Below are positions 34,204 through 43,169 of a DNA stretch of 64,000 nucleotides, in pieces. The notes beneath the pieces are model-generated. The model had not been told where the DNA came from, did not search any database, and saw only the letters and a program-made list of their open reading frames with translations. The number at the start of each line of letters is the position of its first letter. The stretch's first letter is position 1. The position numbers and the translations under genes are program-made. Origin of the DNA: Planctomycetota bacterium (lineage in GTDB: Bacteria; Planctomycetota; B15-G4; SIAN01); contig JANQQL010000001.1 of assembly GCA_028289345.1 (NCBI GenBank), forward strand, positions 62,001 through 126,000, written 5' to 3'.

Positions 34204-35070
34204 TCAGGCTTTGGCCCGTGCCTGAATGAAGGCATAGAAGAACACGCTGTTCGGGTCGTGTCCGACCCGGTCCAGTTCTTTGCGCATGCCTTCGACCACC
34301 CGTCGCGAAACCAGCTTGCGAGCCACCAGCTGAGAGGCGCCCGACAAAAGCAGGTCGGTCCAGAAAGCCAAGAACTCGGCGCGCTCGGCAGGATCGCGAT
34401 TGTCGAGGTGAGTGGTCTTTACGTCGGTGCGGATGTCGTGATAGCCATTCGCTTGCAACAAGTTGCCCAGCTTGGCCCCAACGAACGGGTCTCCTCCCAG
34501 TTCGATCTGGTAGTCGTTGAACGCCATCCAGTACTTCCAGGTATTGGGAGAGTACGGATCGACGAAGAATGTCGAGTTCAGCACTTCCGTGACGACCACG
34601 GGCGAACCTGGCGCCAACACGCGACGGACTTCGGCCAAGACCCGAGCGGGGTCCGGCACGTGCTCCAGGATCCAGCACAGAAACGCTGCATCGAACTGAT
34701 CTCGTTCGAAGGGCAGATGCATGGCGTCCTCTTGGAACAACTGGTAGCGCCCCTTCGCCCATGGCACCGTGCGCAGGAGTTGTTCCGCCGACTCGATTTG
34801 GCTGGCGTTGAACTCGACACCCGTGACCTTCAGATCGGGAAAGTGGCGAAGCAAGATTTCGGTTTGAGCGCCCACCCCCGATCCCACTTCCAACAGACGT
34901 CGGCAGCGTCGAAACGGTAGCCGGTCATGAACCATCGGCTCTACCACCCGGGCTTGGGCCTGCAGCCGCTGGCGCTCCGTGGAGGAGTAGCCGTGCAAAT
35001 ATCCCTTTCCGGGCCCCTTTGAGGATCGTGAGGGCGTGCGCGTCTTTCCCGTCTTTGCTTTTTTGGCCAC
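34204..35070 (-). CDS. Class I SAM-dependent methyltransferase
   Basis: The 288-residue protein has a Lys/Arg-rich N-terminus (about 25 residues), then a Rossmann methyltransferase domain. Motif I is LLEVGSGVGAQTEILL (residues 59-74), motif II VTGVEFNASQIESA, and motif IV FDAAFLCWILEHVPDPARVL. It resembles UbiE/COQ5-like methyltransferases in the post-I regions. The acceptor is unknown. It lies 128 bp downstream of the GPP34 start on the same strand; the gap makes a joint operon possible but unproven. Confidence 0.85.
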   Translation of the reverse strand: MAKKAKTGKTRTPSRSSKGPGKGYLHGYSSTERQRLQAQARVVEPMVHDRLPFRRCRRLLEVGSGVGAQTEILLRHFPDLKVTGVEFNASQIESAEQLLRTVPWAKGRYQLFQEDAMHLPFERDQFDAAFLCWILEHVPDPARVLAEVRRVLAPGSPVVVTEVLNSTFFVDPYSPNTWKYWMAFNDYQIELGGDPFVGAKLGNLLQANGYHDIRTDVKTTHLDNRDPAERAEFLAFWTDLLLSGASQLVARKLVSRRVVEGMRKELDRVGHDPNSVFFYAFIQARAKA

Positions 35071-35392
35071 GTCGAGCTCCTGATCATCGCCGTTTCGTGC
35101 AGATTACGCTCGAGGCACCGAGGATTGCACAGCATTGCTTTCCCGCCCGTGAAGGCCCGGGAAGATCCACGAGTTTCCTTCGTCTGAACTATCGGAACAA
35201 GGTGGACGGCACCCGCTTCCGTGGCGCGAAGGAAACGAATTCCTTTTCCGCAAGATTCCAACCATCGCCCCGGAAGCGGGCTCCCGTTCCCTGCCATCAA
35301 TGAAGGGGGCTTTTCGAGAATCTTGCGCGATCTTGACCAATCAAATCGGTCTTTGGCGCGTATCAATCGGCAAGTCCAGGAAAAGGAAGAGC
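35071..35392. other. Gene-free stretch of 322 bp
   Basis: This is the divergent spacer between the methyltransferase gene (minus) and the short sigma-like gene (plus). It should contain promoters for both. TTGACC is present at about 35334, but no -10 hexamer is seen at the right distance. I see no RNA, repeat or terminator with a T run in it. Confidence 0.5.
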
Positions 35393-35809
35393 ATGCCGAT
35401 GTCTGCAACGATTTCTCGCAATGACCCCTCTTTGAACCGACTCATTGCTCGGGTGCGGTCCGGCGACCAACAGTGTGCTTACGAATTGTTGCGTCGTCTG
35501 CGTCCATCTCTCGCGGTCCTGGTGTCGAACTCCGGCGAGCCTTCGTTGCAGCGCGCCACGGAGTCTGCCTGTCGAGAACTTTGGCAGATGCTCGATTCCG
35601 CAGAGCCGGATTCGAAGGGAACCGTGCAAGACGCGCTTTGGCGAATCACGGAAGGCGCGGTTCGCACGATGGTCGCGGATCGGCGTCGCCCCGGCTCCCG
35701 TCACGAGGTCGCTTGGACTTCCCTGCCCGATGCGGCCCTGGTTCGGGCAGCGCGCGGGCTGACTCGCCCCCGAACTCGACGAACTCGACAGAACTTCTCC
35801 CCCGCCTGA
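35393..35809 (+). CDS. Short protein resembling ECF sigma factor region 2
   Basis: ATG at 35393 with AAAAGGAAGA just before it gives 138 residues; ATG at 35399 is an alternative. Residues about 12-60 (LIARVRSGDQQCAYELLRRL) look like the start of an ECF sigma factor region 2. The end is Arg-rich and lacks the region-4 helix-turn-helix expected of a full sigma factor. It could be a truncated sigma factor, a decoy, or unrelated. It is followed after 186 bp by a secreted-protein gene on the same strand. Function is unassigned. Confidence 0.5.
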   Translation: MPMSATISRNDPSLNRLIARVRSGDQQCAYELLRRLRPSLAVLVSNSGEPSLQRATESACRELWQMLDSAEPDSKGTVQDALWRITEGAVRTMVADRRRPGSRHEVAWTSLPDAALVRAARGLTRPRTRRTRQNFSPA

Positions 35810-35995
35810 TCGTCCTTCCCCGGGAAACCAGCGACCGAACACCGCTTCTCTCTTCGAATTGTCCGACAAAGCGCCAGAATGTGGCGCTCCCCATCACTCC
35901 CAGGCCCTCGGTCGAACCCGGGATCCGGAGCTATCACGGGGACTCATCAGCGGGCCATTTGCCCGCGCGGAACGGACAACGGGAGGACCTGTCGC

Positions 35996-36946
35996 TTGAG
36001 AGCCGCGTGCGTTGCAGCAGTCTTGTTCGGAGTCTCCGCTTCGGTCGCATGGGCCGATGGCTTGCGACCCGCCAGTGCGCTTGTCTATCCGATCTACATT
36101 TCGGACCCGAACTTCTTGACCCTGGTGAGTGTCACCAACACCAGTACGGCCCAGACCACGAGAGCCGTGTTCTCCTACGTGGATGCCGTGCAAGATCCGC
36201 AGAATCCGCTGCTCCCGACCGATTGCCGCAACTACTACCGTGCCGAGACCCTGACTCCTGCAGACACCATCACGGTACTGACCCGCTGCCACGTGGCCGC
36301 TCAAGCCCGCGGCTACTTGGTGGTCAAAGCCCAGGATCCCCAGGGAACGACCTGGTCCCACAATCACCTGGTCGGGTCGTCGCTGATCCTGAACCTCGGC
36401 ACGGGCTCTCTCGCGAGTCACCTCCCCGTCCCCTTCGAGTCCGTGTTGCCCGAGGGCACTGCCACCGACGTCGATCTGGATGGTCGCGCGGACTTTGACG
36501 GGACCGAATACGAGGCCTTTCCCGCCGACCTCCAAATGGACTCCTTTCTGGCCGTCGCCAACTCGAGACTAACCCTGGCCCACCTCTCCCAGGATCACCA
36601 TGCCAAGGTGCTGGTGCAGTTGCTGATCTGGAACGACAACGAGTTTCCCCTTTCCGCGCAATTCAACTTTCGTTGCTGGTTCGAGGCTCCGCTTCCATTC
36701 CTGAGCGCGGCCTTCACTCAGAACTACCTAGCCAACAACACCCCCGACGATCCGGCCGAGTTCGACGTGGACTGCGACGGCATCGGCGATTTCGAAACCG
36801 GCTGGGCGCGAATCACCGGCGTGGTCTCCACCGGCGGATTCCAACCACGCTCGAACCCCCCTCTATTGGGGGCGATGTCCCGCGGTCCTCTCGAAGCCGG
36901 TCGCACTCTTTGGGGCAGTCACGAAACGGTCGACGGAGAGCTGTAG
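35996..36946 (+). CDS. Secreted protein with calcium-loop-like repeats, unknown function
   Basis: No ATG fits the signal peptide. TTG at 35996 is preceded by GGGAGGA at eight bases and gives a textbook export signal (RAACVAAVLFGVSASVAWA), so it is chosen as the start. The 316-residue product is beta-rich (VYPIYISDPNFLTLVSVTN) and holds two Asp-rich loops, DVDLDGRADFDG and DVDCDGIGDFE, like thrombospondin-3 or dockerin-type calcium-binding turns. Four or more Cys may form disulfides. Two hairpins lie upstream (7-bp stem 35870-35888, and 6-bp stem 35950-35966). The function is unknown. Confidence 0.72.
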   Translation: MRAACVAAVLFGVSASVAWADGLRPASALVYPIYISDPNFLTLVSVTNTSTAQTTRAVFSYVDAVQDPQNPLLPTDCRNYYRAETLTPADTITVLTRCHVAAQARGYLVVKAQDPQGTTWSHNHLVGSSLILNLGTGSLASHLPVPFESVLPEGTATDVDLDGRADFDGTEYEAFPADLQMDSFLAVANSRLTLAHLSQDHHAKVLVQLLIWNDNEFPLSAQFNFRCWFEAPLPFLSAAFTQNYLANNTPDDPAEFDVDCDGIGDFETGWARITGVVSTGGFQPRSNPPLLGAMSRGPLEAGRTLWGSHETVDGEL

Positions 36947-36971
36947 AAGCGGCTTTGCCACAGTTCCCCGC

Positions 36972-37430
36972 TCACGGGGTCGCGTCGACACGCCCCCGGA
37001 CGTTCATGATCGTGGACTGCATGGCAGCGACCTGGCGAGAGCTGCCATCGGCCTGAAGGGCCGTGACGTCCCCCCGTGCGATGGTCAGAGTTTTCCCGGC
37101 TTTGAACACTTCCCCCACCGCGAGAAACTTCTCTCCCAAGGCGGGCGCCAAGAAGTTGACTTTGAACTCCACCGCCAACACTTCCGCCTCTTCGGGCATG
37201 AGAGAGTAAGCGGCGTAACCACAGGCACTGTCGACGATGGTGGTGATCGCTCCGGCGTGAAGGAAGCCGTGCTGCTGGGACAGGTCTTTGCGAAACGGAA
37301 GCTCGATCTCGACCCGTCCCGGCTCCACCTTGGTCAACGTCGCTCCCAAGGTGTTCATGATGCGCTGCAATTCGAAACTCTGACGAATGCGTTGGTCATA
37401 TCCGGGAAACGGCTCCTTGAATCGCGTCAT
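36972..37430 (-). CDS. PaaI-type hotdog-fold thioesterase
   Basis: The 152-residue protein begins at ATG 37430, preceded by GGGGG at eight bases. The hotdog core shows HGFLHAGAITTIVDSACGYAA, with the usual HGG region changed to HAG and the catalytic Asp following, then VEFKVNFLAPALGEKFLAVG. Such enzymes hydrolyse acyl-CoA thioesters, for example phenylacetyl-CoA derivatives; the substrate is not evident. It converges on the secreted-protein gene to the left, and its neighbours do not suggest a pathway. Confidence 0.85.
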   Translation of the reverse strand: MTRFKEPFPGYDQRIRQSFELQRIMNTLGATLTKVEPGRVEIELPFRKDLSQQHGFLHAGAITTIVDSACGYAAYSLMPEEAEVLAVEFKVNFLAPALGEKFLAVGEVFKAGKTLTIARGDVTALQADGSSRQVAAMQSTIMNVRGRVDATP

Positions 37431-37841
37431 GCTTGCACCCCCTGTCCCATGGCGCCTGCGACCGCTCGCGCCGATTCTCCAAGCCCCGCCCACAGCTCCG
37501 GCCGGACCTCTCGCATCCTCGCGAAGGTTCGGACCTCTTCCCCGATTGTCTCCCGCGTTTCGAGAAAAATCCCCCGGCCCTCTTTGCAACGTCCCCCGAA
37601 ACCGAACAACGGGTTCCCTGTCAGGGAAGTTTCAGCCCGCTCCGTCTCCCCTTCCCGACATTCCCCCGAAAGTCCATTCGATGAGTCGCCGGCTTCGTCC
37701 GGAGCCCCCCAAAGGAGGTTCCAAAAAGGACAGGCTGGGACGCAAGAAACGATCATCCCCCGAAGGGGGCCCAGGCCGTGATCGAGGCGACAGAACCCAA
37801 TCCACCAGGTTCCCTTGCCGCTTCCGAATCCGTCAGCCGGA
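37431..37841. other. Gene-free stretch of 411 bp
   Basis: It lies between the thioesterase start and the GT-C gene's 3' end. A small CCCCC-GAA-GGGGG hairpin occurs at about 37758-37770, but no T run follows on either strand, so it is not called a terminator. A 54-codon basic frame from 37681 has no convincing support. I see nothing else. Confidence 0.45.
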
Positions 37842-39818
37842 TTAGTCGCCGGCCCCCGGCAGTTCCTCTTGATAACGAGCGAACAACTCGGGAACGACCT
37901 GCCGGTGCAACGGTTGGTAGGCCCCCGTCGTCCAGTAAATGTTCCGAACCGCTTGGTCGTTGCGAAGCTCTGGGGAGCGTTCGAGCTTCCTCTGCGCCGT
38001 CTCGATGCGCCCGGCCAGGCAGGCGGCGTAGAACGCCTCTCGGGCAATCGTGTTCTGCTCGATCGAAGAAAGTGACGAAGCGCGCTTCAGGAACTCCCGG
38101 GCGTACAGTTGCCGGTAGGTGGCTCCTTTGATTTCTCGCTGACAGAGCAGCTGAACGGTCGATTCCCCCGACCCGACCTCCCCCACCCATTGCAGATCAG
38201 GATAGCGAACCTGTGCCTGCTCTCGGCTCTCGGAGCACACCAAAGCCGTCGTCGCATGTTCGAGCACCTGCTCCCGCGAGAGGGTTTCGAGATAGGCGTG
38301 CCACCCTGCTCGCCGGTTGTAAGCATTGAAACTGGTCAAGAAGAACAGGTCTTCGAACCTCGAATACGGGATTTGATCGGAGGCACGATCCGCTGCTTCC
38401 AAAACCTGGCGGTCGAAAACGATGGCCGGGCGCAGCTGCCAAGTCAGGGAAAGTGCCGCATTGGAGGAAAACCCGTCCAAAATGACGTTTTGATTGTGGG
38501 CCCAGTGAAGCGCTCGGAATTGATTCGGCGTGTTCCGATAGAAGTCACCCAATGGGTCGTGCCGGAACAGCTGATCTCGGATCTCGGGAAAGTGCGTGGG
38601 CTGATCGAAGAGGTAGGGAATCTCCCGCCCCGATCGCGTCAATGCGACGGACTGAGTCAAGGCGATGACTCCGAGTCCAGCCATGGCGGCGCCCCGCACC
38701 CGACGGTTTCGCCAACGATTCACTCCCTCGACCGCCAACAACATCGCCGGAACCACACAGGGCGCCAGGTGTCGGGGCTCTTTGACCGGTTGAAAAGTGA
38801 GCAAGACCAAGGGGCCGAGCAGCGCAAGCCACCAAATCCAAGTGCGTGATGAATTCGCGGCTTCAGAGTCCGCGGAGCCGGGGGGAAGGCTCTCGAGCTC
38901 GGGTGGCAAGCCCTTCGAGTGCCCATCGCCGCTCTTCCGAAGAGCGAGGGGAGCCAGCACGACGACGAACCAGACCGGGGCGATCCATCCCAGCCCCCAA
39001 CGAGCCAATACCGTGAAACAGTAGTGGGATGAGTCCCACGACATCCACTCGGGCGGGCCGATCAACCTCATGATGGGGATCCGCGTGTTTCCGAGGCTCG
39101 TGTAGTACGGGAACGAGGCGGGAAACAGCTGGTGTTGAACCACCAATGCGCCGCTCAACGCCAACACGAGTGCCGTCCCCGTAAGGACCGCTCGACGTGG
39201 ATTCCCGTCCCAAAACGCTTTCACGACTCCTCCCAAGACCGGCAAGAAGAAGTACATCGGAAACGTCATCTTGGTCATGAACCCCAGGGCCAGAATCCCC
39301 GCGAACGCGAGCAGGGCCCGCGTGGCCCCGGACTCCAGAAAGCGCACCCATGCGAGCATTCCCCCGGCAAACATCGCCGTGAGGGTGAATTCGACATAGC
39401 CCGTTCGGCTCAATCCCAACAGCAGCGGGGAACTCAGCAACAGCAGCGCGAGCAGTGGAACTCCGTTCCGGAGTCGACGGGGAAGGAGCCGAGACGTCAC
39501 CAACAACAGCACCAGAGCGCTGGTCGCATTGACCCAGAGGCTGGCCGACACGGAGTCCCGAATTTGCAGAAAGGGAATCAGAAGAAACGGAAACAGGGAG
39601 GGAACGGCGAACTGATTCCACTGACCAGGATCCGCTCGCACGGTGCGGGCGAAGTCGAAGTACTGGTAGGGATCCATCCAAGAGAACGAATCCCGAGGCA
39701 GCACATCGCCGTGGAACTCGTAGAGGAACCACGCGAGCACCACGGCCAAGCATCCCAGAGACCAGATTCTCTGGCGCGGCCCCGCGTCCACGGGAGAGAT
39801 TCCTTGATCCAAGGGCAT
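37842..39818 (-). CDS. Multi-pass GT-C-like membrane protein (glycosyltransferase candidate)
   Basis: The 658-residue protein has about ten helices in its first 400 residues and a soluble, mostly periplasmic C-terminal 230 residues. The first loop has acidic residues after helix one (DSFSWMDPYQYFDFARTV), which is where GT-C enzymes keep their catalytic acids. The C-terminal part carries LDGFSSNAALSLTWQL and many aromatic residues. This layout resembles polyprenyl-phosphate-sugar transferases, but no family-specific motif can be pinned down. It is divergent from the SGNH protein gene, with 83 bp between the starts. Confidence 0.65.
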   Translation of the reverse strand: MPLDQGISPVDAGPRQRIWSLGCLAVVLAWFLYEFHGDVLPRDSFSWMDPYQYFDFARTVRADPGQWNQFAVPSLFPFLLIPFLQIRDSVSASLWVNATSALVLLLVTSRLLPRRLRNGVPLLALLLLSSPLLLGLSRTGYVEFTLTAMFAGGMLAWVRFLESGATRALLAFAGILALGFMTKMTFPMYFFLPVLGGVVKAFWDGNPRRAVLTGTALVLALSGALVVQHQLFPASFPYYTSLGNTRIPIMRLIGPPEWMSWDSSHYCFTVLARWGLGWIAPVWFVVVLAPLALRKSGDGHSKGLPPELESLPPGSADSEAANSSRTWIWWLALLGPLVLLTFQPVKEPRHLAPCVVPAMLLAVEGVNRWRNRRVRGAAMAGLGVIALTQSVALTRSGREIPYLFDQPTHFPEIRDQLFRHDPLGDFYRNTPNQFRALHWAHNQNVILDGFSSNAALSLTWQLRPAIVFDRQVLEAADRASDQIPYSRFEDLFFLTSFNAYNRRAGWHAYLETLSREQVLEHATTALVCSESREQAQVRYPDLQWVGEVGSGESTVQLLCQREIKGATYRQLYAREFLKRASSLSSIEQNTIAREAFYAACLAGRIETAQRKLERSPELRNDQAVRNIYWTTGAYQPLHRQVVPELFARYQEELPGAGD

Positions 39819-39901
39819 TCTTGATTTCCTCGCGTTCCGCCGAACTTACCATGTCGCGCGCAGGGCTCCTTGCTCTCCTTGCTGATCGGTCATCGCTGAC
39901 A

Positions 39902-41023
39902 ATGCCTGACTCCGCTTCTCCGAAACGCTCGTTCGGCCCTCGGCTGTTGCTGATGGTCGCGGTGCCGTTGCTGCTTCTCGCCGCTTTGGAGGGTCTGTGC
40001 AGCCTCTGCTTGTTCGTGATCGACATCCCGAATCATGGGCAACGCCCCATGGCCGAGCGCCACCACACCGAGTACGACGCCGAGTTGGGCTGGATCCATC
40101 GCCCATCGGTCACCCTGGAAGATCTTTATGGGCCTGGCCGGACCCTCACGGTCAACTCGCAACGAGTGCGCGCGAAACGGGACTACGCCACTCAAATCCC
40201 TGCGGGCAAAGGGCGTATCGTTTGCTCCGGCGACTCCTTCACCCTCGGTTACGGGGTGGATGACGAAGAGGCCTGGTGTCGTCTTCTGGAAACGCGTCAC
40301 CCCAACCTGGAAGTGATCAACATGGGCCAAGGGGGCTACGGCATTGACCAGGCCTACCTGTGGTACCAGCGGGACGGGCAGCAATGGGAACACCAGGTGC
40401 ACCTGTTCGCCTTCATCTACGATGACTTCCAGCGCATGCGAAAGGCAGACTTCTCCGGATACGGCAAGCCGCGGCTCACCATGCAGGACGGGGTCCCGGT
40501 CGCCACGGACGTGCCGGTGGCGGAGCGATCTTTCGCCAGTTCTTGGGTCTCCCAAAACCACGGACTGCTGCGGCGCCTATCCCTGGTGGACGCCGGTTGG
40601 CGACTCGTCGGTCCCGACGAAGATTCCAGTTCGGGGCCTCCTCCTCTGGAGTTCGCCGAGATGTTGGAGGTCGCCCTGGGGTGCTTCCAAAGCCTGCAGA
40701 AGCAACATGTCGCGGCGAACCGAACCCTCGTCGCCGTCTGGCTTCCCACGCGCTCGGAACATCGAGGAAACTCGTGGGACACCTTGCGCCAGAACTTCCT
40801 CGCCAAGCTGCGCGGCCTGGGGATCGCCACCATCGATCTCGTTCCCGACTATCGGGCCTTGGAACCATTGCGAATGTCTTCGCTTTTCCTGGCTCCCGGA
40901 GAAGTCGACTTCGCGGCCGCCGAGCAACACTACTCCGCCAAGGGCAACAAGTACGTGGCCCGCCGAATCGCCACCGAGCTGGCGAAGCTTCCCCCATTCG
41001 CGGAGTGGCTTTCGGACCAGTGA
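39902..41023 (+). CDS. Membrane-anchored SGNH-hydrolase-like protein
   Basis: From ATG 39902 the 373-residue product has one N-terminal helix (residues about 13-40) and then an SGNH-type fold. Block I is IVCSGDSFTLGYGV with the nucleophile Ser; block II includes the INMGQGGYGIDQAYLW Gly; the last block has EQHYSAKGNKYVAR, with the His. This family includes peptidoglycan and polysaccharide O-acetyl hydrolases and transferases. ATG at 39851 is an alternative start; neither has a good ribosome site. It may act on envelope glycans. A longer MBOAT-SGNH fusion lies at 43170-45839. Confidence 0.72.
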   Translation: MPDSASPKRSFGPRLLLMVAVPLLLLAALEGLCSLCLFVIDIPNHGQRPMAERHHTEYDAELGWIHRPSVTLEDLYGPGRTLTVNSQRVRAKRDYATQIPAGKGRIVCSGDSFTLGYGVDDEEAWCRLLETRHPNLEVINMGQGGYGIDQAYLWYQRDGQQWEHQVHLFAFIYDDFQRMRKADFSGYGKPRLTMQDGVPVATDVPVAERSFASSWVSQNHGLLRRLSLVDAGWRLVGPDEDSSSGPPPLEFAEMLEVALGCFQSLQKQHVAANRTLVAVWLPTRSEHRGNSWDTLRQNFLAKLRGLGIATIDLVPDYRALEPLRMSSLFLAPGEVDFAAAEQHYSAKGNKYVARRIATELAKLPPFAEWLSDQ

Positions 41024-41168
41024 CCGATCTTCTCTGCGCGATCCGGCCAGAGCGATGGCGAGACACCGTGCCTGTCTCCCAGAGACGAATCAACGTCACG
41101 ACAATTCGTCTGATGGGAAGCAACGCAAGACGAGGCCCGCCGTGAGTTTCTGACCGGGGGTGGTTGGC

Positions 41169-42362
41169 TCAGAGCGTTTCAACCAACCTCGCGATCTCTT
41201 CACCAATCGCCAAGCTCGCAGTGGCCGCGGGAGACGGAGCGTTCAAGACATGCACCGCGTGGTCGTGAATTTCGACTCGAAAGTCGTCGATCAAATGACC
41301 TTTCGAATCCACCGCCTGAGCTCGGACACCGGAACCGAACGGCTCGACGTCGTCCTGCTCGAGTTCGGGAATGAGTGCCCGCAGGTCCTCGACGAACCGG
41401 CGCTTGCTCAGCGAACGGCGGACTTCGTCCCAACCGACCCGCCAGTAGCGCAGACTCATCCGCCAGAATCCGGGAAACGTCGCCATGGCGGTCACGTCAC
41501 GCAGCGAGACGTCCCTCCACCGGTAGCCTTCCCGGCGAAGCGCCAGGACGGCGTTCGGTCCGGCCTCGACCCCTCCGTCGATGCGTCGGGTGAAATGCAC
41601 GCCGAGAAATGGAAACCGGGGATCGGGAACCGGATACACCAGGTGGCGAACCAAATGCGCTCGCTCTTCACGGAGTCGATAGTACTCCCCCCGAAAGGGA
41701 ACGATCTGAAGGCCGGTCTTGATCCCGGCCAGCCGAGCCACTCGATCGGCGTGGAGGCCGGCGCAATTCACCAGACGACGAACCGCGAACTCCCCCGCCG
41801 TCGTCGTGACGCGCCACTTGCTGGCATCTCGCTCAAGAGCAACGACTCTGGCTCCGGCGTTCACCGAAGCCCCCCCCTCTCGCAGCTCCTCCACGAGAGC
41901 ACGGGCCACCGCGGGATAGCTCACGATGCAGGTTTCCGGCACGTGCAGTCCGGCCACCCCCCGCACGTGAGGTTCGTGATCGGTCAATTGCTCGGCGTTC
42001 AGGCGCTTGACTCCTCGCAGGCCGTTCGCCTGACCGCGGCGCTCCAGCTCCTGCAACGCGGGAAGCTGCTCAGGAACCGTCGCCACCACAACTTTTCCGC
42101 AGCGATCCACCGGGATCTCGCGACGCTCACAAAACTCCAAGAGCTGCTGTCTGCCGCGCACGCAGGTCCGGGCTTTCTTTGATCCCGGGCGGTAGTACAG
42201 TCCGGAGTGAATCACCCCGCTGTTGTGGCCGGTTTGGTGAGCGGCAGGGCGAGATTCCGCCTCCCAAACCACCAGGTTGGGAAGCTCTTGGCGCATCAGC
42301 GCCGAGGCGGTCGCCAAACCGACGATTCCCCCGCCAACGATTCCTACGTCGTGAACCTGCAT
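41169..42362 (-). CDS. lhgO: L-2-hydroxyglutarate oxidase
   Basis: LhgO is an FAD enzyme that oxidises L-2-hydroxyglutarate to 2-oxoglutarate, linked to the quinone pool. The 397-residue protein has the dinucleotide-binding VGIVGGGIVGLATA at residues 6-19 and the diagnostic HQTGHNSGVIHSGLYY at about 43-58. The C-terminal part has the usual VNCAGLHADRVA and LGVHFTRRIDGG. ATG at 42362 opens exactly at the FAD domain. Its orientation is convergent with the SGNH gene. Confidence 0.9.
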   Translation of the reverse strand: MQVHDVGIVGGGIVGLATASALMRQELPNLVVWEAESRPAAHQTGHNSGVIHSGLYYRPGSKKARTCVRGRQQLLEFCERREIPVDRCGKVVVATVPEQLPALQELERRGQANGLRGVKRLNAEQLTDHEPHVRGVAGLHVPETCIVSYPAVARALVEELREGGASVNAGARVVALERDASKWRVTTTAGEFAVRRLVNCAGLHADRVARLAGIKTGLQIVPFRGEYYRLREERAHLVRHLVYPVPDPRFPFLGVHFTRRIDGGVEAGPNAVLALRREGYRWRDVSLRDVTAMATFPGFWRMSLRYWRVGWDEVRRSLSKRRFVEDLRALIPELEQDDVEPFGSGVRAQAVDSKGHLIDDFRVEIHDHAVHVLNAPSPAATASLAIGEEIARLVETL

Positions 42363-42736
42363 GGGTCGCTCTTTCACGCTGCGGAGGAATTGCCCAGAGA
42401 CATCACCACAAGACGAGAGGCCTGGGGACCGGCTTGGATCCATGGCCGGACCCAAAGTCATCCTCGATCCGTTCCTCATTCGAAGCAAGGACGATGCCAC
42501 AAATCGCGTGTTTCGAGGGATCTCCGAAGGCCGCGATCGGGGCAAGCCTGCGAAACCTCGGGGAGCGCGAGGTCCTCCCCCAAGCGCGGAACCGTTCCCG
42601 AAAACCGGAGGATTCCCCCCCTGCAACTCGAGAGGGATGGCCAAGCCGTGGTGGACGGGACCCTTTCCTCGCAGGTCTTCGCCAATCGTTCGAGTTAGAG
42701 TCTCGGAAGTTCTCTCATCGTCCGGAGGAAGCTTCC
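42363..42736. other. Divergent spacer of 374 bp
   Basis: It lies between lhgO (minus) and the HIT gene (plus) and should hold both promoters. The HIT Shine-Dalgarno sequence (GGAGGA at 42724-42729) is at its right end. Open frames across it are shadows without conserved features. I see no RNA or terminator. Confidence 0.45.
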
Positions 42737-43081
42737 ATGTCGGAAAAGACTCTGTTCCAGAAAATTCTCGACCAAGACATCCCGTCCGAGCTGGTCTACC
42801 AGGACGATCAGTGCGGGGCGTTTCGCGACATCAACCCTCAGTCGCCCACCCACCTGCTGGTGGTGCCGCGGGAGCCTCTGCCAGGGATCGCCGACATGGA
42901 AGAACGTCACGAGACCCTGATCGGCCATCTGTTCCGCATCGCCACCGAGGTGGCCCGCCGCGAGGGGCTCGATCACGGGTACCGGCTGGTCATCAACCAA
43001 GGCGAGCACGGTCAGCAAACGGTCCCGCACCTGCACATTCACGTGCTTGGTGGGCGCCCCATGAGCTGGCCCCCGGGGTGA
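42737..43081 (+). CDS. Histidine-triad (HIT) nucleotide-binding protein
   Basis: The 114-residue protein starts at ATG 42737, seven bases after GGAGGA. The histidine triad is His98-x-His100-x-His102 in VPHLHIHVLGGR, and the N-terminal part has the family's FRDINPQSPTHLLVVP. HINT-type HIT proteins hydrolyse nucleoside phosphoramidates and act in the cytoplasm. The size and motif are normal. No operon is evident. Confidence 0.95.
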   Translation: MSEKTLFQKILDQDIPSELVYQDDQCGAFRDINPQSPTHLLVVPREPLPGIADMEERHETLIGHLFRIATEVARREGLDHGYRLVINQGEHGQQTVPHLHIHVLGGRPMSWPPG

Positions 43082-43169
43082 TTCCTCCCGTCGGGTGATG
43101 GGGTCCCCGGTCGATCTCGAGTTCGCGTCTGAATCGAACCACCGGCGCCCCTCGGGATCGCCATCCCGA

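Noticed and set aside
37758..37770. CCCCC-GAA-GGGGG hairpin
   Set aside because: No T run on either strand; no conserved RNA signature.
37681..37845. 54-codon very basic frame
   Set aside because: No ribosome site, Arg/Lys/Pro low complexity expected by chance in this GC content, and no neighbour support.
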